From NCBI GenBank assembly GCA_036156195.1, contig JAYZUZ010000011.1, positions 1 to 64,000 on the forward strand: DNA of 64,000 nucleotides. The letters are read 5' to 3'. A program made the translations under genes and the position numbers. Under the pieces are notes generated by a model, which was given only the letters and a program-made list of their open reading frames with translations, ran no database searches and was not told the DNA's origin. Below are positions 60,017 through 64,000 of this stretch, one piece after another (positions within the stretch are counted from its first letter, which is position 1; each line of letters opens with the position of its first letter). The stretch is from Abyssibacter sp036156195 (lineage in GTDB: Bacteria; Pseudomonadota; Gammaproteobacteria; Nevskiales; OUC007).

Positions 60017-60892
60017 ATGACGGCCCCGTGGAGCAGCGCCGCCGTGCGCGAGGCGTTTCCGCCGTACACCCTGCGTGACCTCGGGCAAGGGGTGCGGCGA
60101 ATCACGGCACCCAATCCCGGACCGCTCACCGGCCCCGGCACCAACACCTACCTGGTGGGCGAACAGGCTGTGGCCGTCATCGACCCCGGCGTTCGTGACA
60201 CGCGGCATCTCGACACCATTCTCGCGGCGGCTGACGGGCGGATCCGCTGGATTCTGCTCACGCACACCCACCCCGACCACTCACCCGGCGCGCGGGAACT
60301 GGCCGAGGCCACCGGAGCACGCGTTTATTCCCATCATGCGGAGCTGCAGGGCGCACGCGATGCCGACTTCACGCCGGATCAGCTGCTGGATGAAGGCGAT
60401 GTCGTCGAGGGCGAAGGCCTGCGCCTGCGGGTGTTGTTCACGCCCGGCCATGCCTGTAACCACCTCTGCTATCTCAATGAGGCGACCGGTGACCTGATCG
60501 CCGGCGACCAGTTCATGGACGGCGGCACCGTTGTCATCGCCCCGCCCGATGGCCATATGGGCGACTACCTGGCCTCGCTGCGCCGCCTGCGCGAAGAGCC
60601 GATCCAGCGCATTCTCCCGGCACACGGCAATCCGCTCAGCCCACCCGGCGACATCATCGACGGTGTCATCGCACATCGGCTGGCCCGCGAAGCCAAGGTC
60701 ATCGCCGGGCTGGAGCAATTCGGCGCGCCTGCCACGCTGGATGCCCTGCTTCCGGTGGTCTACGCCGACGTGCCCGCCGCGTTGCATCCGCTCGCCGCCC
60801 GCAGCCTCATCGCGCATCTCGACAAGCTGGTGGACGATGGCCGAGTCCACCACCGTGATCATCACCACTGGACGCTGATCCAGCCAACCTGA
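60017..60892 (+). CDS. MBL-fold metallohydrolase (LACTB2-like)
   Basis: This 291-residue metallo-beta-lactamase-fold hydrolase has GTNTYLVGEQAVAVIDPG at the start, the zinc motif THTHPDHSPGA (HxHxDH), LFTPGHACNHL and GDQFMDGG (bridging Asp), and LPAHGNPL. A C-terminal winged-helix-like LACTB2 extension follows. It could be a ribonuclease or thioester hydrolase. Its TGA overlaps the ATG of the next gene by one base, so the two are coupled. Confidence 0.9.
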   Translation: MTAPWSSAAVREAFPPYTLRDLGQGVRRITAPNPGPLTGPGTNTYLVGEQAVAVIDPGVRDTRHLDTILAAADGRIRWILLTHTHPDHSPGARELAEATGARVYSHHAELQGARDADFTPDQLLDEGDVVEGEGLRLRVLFTPGHACNHLCYLNEATGDLIAGDQFMDGGTVVIAPPDGHMGDYLASLRRLREEPIQRILPAHGNPLSPPGDIIDGVIAHRLAREAKVIAGLEQFGAPATLDALLPVVYADVPAALHPLAARSLIAHLDKLVDDGRVHHRDHHHWTLIQPT

Positions 60893-61608
60893 TGGACACG
60901 CTGGCCACCCTACTCGCGCTGTCCCTGTTGGCGGGTGCCTCCATGCCGGTTGGCGCGGCATTGGCACGCTGGGATCGCCTGCACCCAGCCGTGCTGGGAC
61001 CCGGCTGGCGTCACTTCATCGTGGCCTTCGGGGGTGGCGCATTGCTCTCCGCCGTGGCCCTCGTGCTGGTGCCGGATGGCGCCGGGCATGTCCCCATCTG
61101 GCTGGCAGCGGTGAGCTTTGGCGCTGGCGGCATCGTCTTTTGTTTGTTGGATATCTGGCTCGGGCGGCTTCAGAGTTCAGCAGGCCAGATGGTTGCGATG
61201 TTGTCGGATTTCATCCCCGAGGCCATCGCCCTCGGCGCCGCCTTTGCAGCGGGCGGGCAAACCGGCGTGCTGCTGGCACTACTGATCGTGCTGCAGAACC
61301 TTCCCGAAGGCTTCAATGCTTTCGAAGAGCTCGACGGCCGAGGGAGTGCGTCGCCCAATCGCATCCTGGGCGTCTTCGCGCTGCTCGCGCTGGTGGGTCC
61401 GGCCTCGGCCCTGTCCGGCTACTACCTGCTGGCCGACGCACCCGCCGTCATGGGCGGGCTCATGCTGTTCGCCAGCGGCGGCATTCTCTATCTGATTTTC
61501 GAGGACATCGCGCCGCAGGCGCGGCTGGAACGCCGCTGGACTCCACCCCTGGGCGCTGTCGCGGGCTTTCTGCTCGGCCTGATCGGCCACGGCCTGCTAA
61601 GCGGATAG
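60892..61608 (+). CDS. ZIP-like metal transporter family membrane protein
   Basis: This 238-residue protein has about seven transmembrane helices. The helix IVLQNLPEGFNAFEE, with SDFIPEAIALGAAF before it, matches the HxxPE signature region of ZIP transporters, although the usual His of the first motif is replaced (DFIPE, QNLPE). That weakens confidence that it transports zinc. It is coupled to the MBL hydrolase gene by a one-base overlap. Confidence 0.75.
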   Translation: MDTLATLLALSLLAGASMPVGAALARWDRLHPAVLGPGWRHFIVAFGGGALLSAVALVLVPDGAGHVPIWLAAVSFGAGGIVFCLLDIWLGRLQSSAGQMVAMLSDFIPEAIALGAAFAAGGQTGVLLALLIVLQNLPEGFNAFEELDGRGSASPNRILGVFALLALVGPASALSGYYLLADAPAVMGGLMLFASGGILYLIFEDIAPQARLERRWTPPLGAVAGFLLGLIGHGLLSG

Positions 61609-61626
61609 CGGCCTCGGACTGCGCAG

Positions 61627-62604
61627 TCAGCTCGCCGCGCCGGCAGATGCAGACAAACGGCGGAGCAACGGGCCGCAGGCCGTTTCAAACGAACCCTTGA
61701 TCCGATCGGCGAAGAGTTCGGACAAAACCGCCTCATGCTCGGCCGTCGGCGCGGCATCCCACTCGGCCACTGACACATCGCCGATCGGGCGACGCAGCCC
61801 CCGAAACCCGGAATCGTGCGAGTAATCGCAGAACGCCAGCAGCGCTCCCGAAGGTGGGTCCACAAACAACAACCCGCCCCGCTGCTCCAGCGATTGGAAG
61901 TCCTGGGGCTTGTCGTGCCACCGATTCCCGCGCAGTACCGACAACGGGTTGGATTCGATCTGCGAGAGCATGGACTCCAGCACATCCACGTCCGCCGTCG
62001 GCTCGCTGCTGGGTTCACCGGCCCTCACATTGAGCACATGCGTCGCGCAGCCCGGACATTCCAGCGTACTGATCCGAAGTACCAGCACGTCGATGCCCAA
62101 CGTCGCGAGCGCCTGCACGGCGGCCCGGGACTCGGGCGTCAGGCCCCAGCGCTGTCTCTTGACGGAGTGATCCAGCTCGCGAACAAGCCGCAGGTCATAA
62201 AGGGGCGCCAACAGGGACGGATCAATCGAAGACGCCGCCAACCCCGCAGAACGCCACGCGGCCTGCGCCTGGTCCATAGCCGGCGTATAGGCATGCCCCT
62301 CATGCGCAGCCAGCGTCTTGATGTGCTGCCACTCGTTGTACGTCGAACAACGCTCCTCGCCTTCGTACTCATAGCAGTACTTGGTCGGCCGGAGGTCCTC
62401 AATGCTGATTCTCAGACGGTGGTCTCGGACGCGGTCGACCAGAACCGGCGCCTGGTAGACCGGCAGGTCGCCACCAGTGCCCAACGGCTCGACCGGGTAG
62501 GTCAGCTCTCCCCAGGAGTCCTGCAATCCGGCACATCCGCTCAGCGCAAGCGCCGACACCAGTATCGCCCAGGCCGCGTGGCCCACAGTGAATCGACCGT
62601 GCAT
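61627..62604 (-). CDS. Lipoprotein of unknown function
   Basis: The start is ATG 62604 (MHGRFTVGHAAWAILVSALALSGC) after AGGGGGGAA. The mature protein of about 300 residues starts CAGLQDSWGELTYPV. A cysteine-rich pair (YCYEYEGEERCSTYNEW) and a LECPGCATHVLNV segment suggest disulfides or metal binding. No domain is recognised. It is divergent from the patatin gene. Confidence 0.7.
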   Translation of the reverse strand: MHGRFTVGHAAWAILVSALALSGCAGLQDSWGELTYPVEPLGTGGDLPVYQAPVLVDRVRDHRLRISIEDLRPTKYCYEYEGEERCSTYNEWQHIKTLAAHEGHAYTPAMDQAQAAWRSAGLAASSIDPSLLAPLYDLRLVRELDHSVKRQRWGLTPESRAAVQALATLGIDVLVLRISTLECPGCATHVLNVRAGEPSSEPTADVDVLESMLSQIESNPLSVLRGNRWHDKPQDFQSLEQRGGLLFVDPPSGALLAFCDYSHDSGFRGLRRPIGDVSVAEWDAAPTAEHEAVLSELFADRIKGSFETACGPLLRRLSASAGAAS

Positions 62605-62723
62605 CCGTTCCCCCCTCTCTTCCCTGAATCCACAGTGTGCCATTGCCGTCAGGTGGCGTCCCGGCGAAAGCATCCGGCCTCAGCGGTGGCATCATGAGGC
62701 GCCCAAACCCACGCTGGACAGGT

Positions 62724-64000
62724 ATGACGCGCCGGACCCGAACACTCCAGCGGACCCTGGAGCACGCCACCACCCATGCCGAGTGGCATGCCGCCGCCCA
62801 GGCGCTGGACGCCGTCACAGGCGCAGCAGATTGGCGCGCGGATGATGACAGCCCCGAACTGGCCAGCGACCTGATCCGGCGGGACATCGCCCGGTTCGAC
62901 GCACTACGCCAGGCCGAAGACTGGACGGGCCTTGCCGCGAGCCTCTACGAGAGCATCTACCGCCATCAAGGTGACCTGACCGCCCACCACCTCTACGGCG
63001 TCGCGCGGGCGGGAACCAAGCAGATTGTCCAGGACTACCTCGATGCCGTGGCTCGCGCGCTACAGGCCTATGCCAACGCCCCTGCCACACCGGAACAGGC
63101 GGCCGACCGTCTGGCACGGCTGCGCGCTGCCGAGGCGAATCTCGGTCGCCCGGCCCTGCTGCTCAGCGGTGGCGCAGCCATGGGTTTCTTCCATCTGGGT
63201 GTCATCAAGGCCTTGCTGGAACAATCGCTGCTGCCCGAGGTGATCTGTGGCTCCAGCATCGGTTCGATGGTGGCGGCTGCCGTATGCAACCGCAGTGATG
63301 ATGAACTCAGCGCCCTGTTCGCTGATCTGGACGCCATCTACCGGCTTGGCATCCGCTTTGTCAGTCCACGGCGGGCCTGGCAACAAGGCGGGCTGCTCGA
63401 CCAGATCCAGTATCGGCGCTGCGCGCTTGAAAACATCGGCGACACAACCTTTGCCGAGGCCTATGCGCGCTCCGGCCGCGCGCTGTGCATCAGCGTTTCG
63501 CCCAGCCGGGCCCGACAAAAACCCCGCGTGCTCAGCGCGCGGACCTCGCCGGATGTCCTGGTGGCCGATGCAGTGGTGGCGTCCTCTGCGGTCCCCGGTC
63601 TGTTCCCTCCCGTGACGCTGCAGGCGCGCGGACCCGGGGGCGACTGCGCCCCCTATCTGCCCGAAGAGCGCTGGGTTGATGGCACCTTCCAGGGTGATTT
63701 GCCCACCAAGCGCCTGGGGCGGCTGTACAACGTCAACCACTTCATCGTCAGTCAGGTGAACCCGCACGCCGTGCCGTTTCTGGCCAGCCGGGGCGGTCGT
63801 AGTCTGCCGGCGCTGGCGGCCGACCTGATGCTTTCGAGCACCCGGGTGCAGGCGGTTCAAACGCTCAAGGTGCTGCAGGCGCGGGTCAAGCGCGATGGGG
63901 TACACAACGTGCTGGAACACGCCCGACTACTGGCCGAGCAGGACTACCGCGGCGACACCAACATCCACCCGCCGATGAATGCCTGGATGTATCGCAAGCT
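62724..64000 (+). CDS. Patatin-like phospholipase with DUF3336 domain (partial)
   Basis: The gene starts at ATG 62724 and runs off the window end (425 codons seen, no stop). The N-terminal DUF3336 domain covers about 1-140 (HQGDLTAHHLYGVARAGTKQIVQDYLDAVARAL). The patatin hydrolase domain follows: LLLSGGAAMGFFHLGVIKALLEQ (oxyanion GGAxxG), nucleophile elbow GSSIGS, and the catalytic Asp in ERWVDGTFQGDLP. Such proteins hydrolyse phospholipids or triacylglycerols in the cytoplasm. Confidence 0.92.
   Translation, partial: MTRRTRTLQRTLEHATTHAEWHAAAQALDAVTGAADWRADDDSPELASDLIRRDIARFDALRQAEDWTGLAASLYESIYRHQGDLTAHHLYGVARAGTKQIVQDYLDAVARALQAYANAPATPEQAADRLARLRAAEANLGRPALLLSGGAAMGFFHLGVIKALLEQSLLPEVICGSSIGSMVAAAVCNRSDDELSALFADLDAIYRLGIRFVSPRRAWQQGGLLDQIQYRRCALENIGDTTFAEAYARSGRALCISVSPSRARQKPRVLSARTSPDVLVADAVVASSAVPGLFPPVTLQARGPGGDCAPYLPEERWVDGTFQGDLPTKRLGRLYNVNHFIVSQVNPHAVPFLASRGGRSLPALAADLMLSSTRVQAVQTLKVLQARVKRDGVHNVLEHARLLAEQDYRGDTNIHPPMNAWMYRK

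Noticed and set aside
1..64000. tRNA, rRNA or origin of replication
   Set aside because: No cloverleaf with anticodon/CCA features, rRNA segments or DnaA-box clusters were noticed on either strand by eye.

Overview
The window is high-GC DNA with dense coding on both strands. It reads as a gammaproteobacterial chromosome. Supporting genes are a class Ia nrdB, an LpxL-type lipid A acyltransferase (Gram-negative outer membrane), a homodimeric-type AceE, a FimV-like protein, RluE and many lipobox or Tat-exported proteins. The mix of old yellow enzyme, SDR, crotonase, DUF6351 and DUF839 proteins suggests a Nevskiales/Salinisphaerales/Xanthomonadales-like lineage. That placement is an inference; there is no rRNA or marker set here. 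No tRNA, rRNA or CRISPR array was seen.

Region by region. (1) 1-1289: a very C-rich leader and nrdB. (2) 1290-8290: a visibly AT-richer accessory (defence-type) island. It holds a tandem 22-bp repeat, two copies of a leader-ORF/terminator motif, a small HTH-like protein, a two-gene CBASS-like unit (SLATT two-TM effector translationally coupled to an SMODS/AGS-C nucleotidyltransferase), a convergent solitary N6 DNA methylase with an S-subunit-like segment, a RAYT (REP-associated) transposase, a ParD/RelE-type toxin-antitoxin pair and a TlpA-like thioredoxin flanked by imperfect direct repeats. (3) 8296-11750: a 1029-aa winged-helix/Ser-Thr kinase/TolB-like/TPR membrane protein and a small secreted protein. 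(4) 12032-15653: LpxL, an M14 carboxypeptidase, a SEC-C/YecA protein and a Panacea-like protein. (5) 15650-23178: a DesK/NarL-type two-component system divergent from a membrane protein; a large exported protein plus cytochrome c; an SDR-LysR pair. (6) 23405-30880: mostly exported or surface proteins (lipoproteins, a HExxH peptidase, a DUF481 barrel), DUF2237, a LuxR-type regulator, YbjN and RluE. (7) 30986-39675: lipid/redox enzymes, a PPC-domain exported protein preceded by a strikingly structured leader, DUF6351, a hotdog protein, DUF6122 and PAP2. (8) 39716-51902: DUF1206, two Tat-exported DUF839 (PhoX-like) paralogues, an M28 peptidase, an NAD(P)/FAD-binding protein, a FimV-like protein, a membrane protein-regulator pair with an operator-like palindrome, and a methyltransferase-MerR divergent pair with a dyad operator. 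(9) 51992-64000: a PI-PLC/GDPD-like lipoprotein, nitroreductase, a large lipoprotein, aceE without aceF, an MBL hydrolase coupled to a ZIP-like protein, a lipoprotein, and a truncated-by-window patatin/DUF3336 phospholipase.

The most interesting items are the island at 1290-8290 as a unit and the perfect three-way-junction fold at 32369-32447, which buries the ribosome binding site of the PPC-domain gene. In the island, the duplicated leader-peptide/terminator motif sits in front of two successive genes; the second copy overlaps the TTG start of the SLATT gene. Other points are a DPPL rather than NPPF motif in the methylase, a lone Panacea protein without an evident toxin, and the DNA-binding receptor-like kinase.
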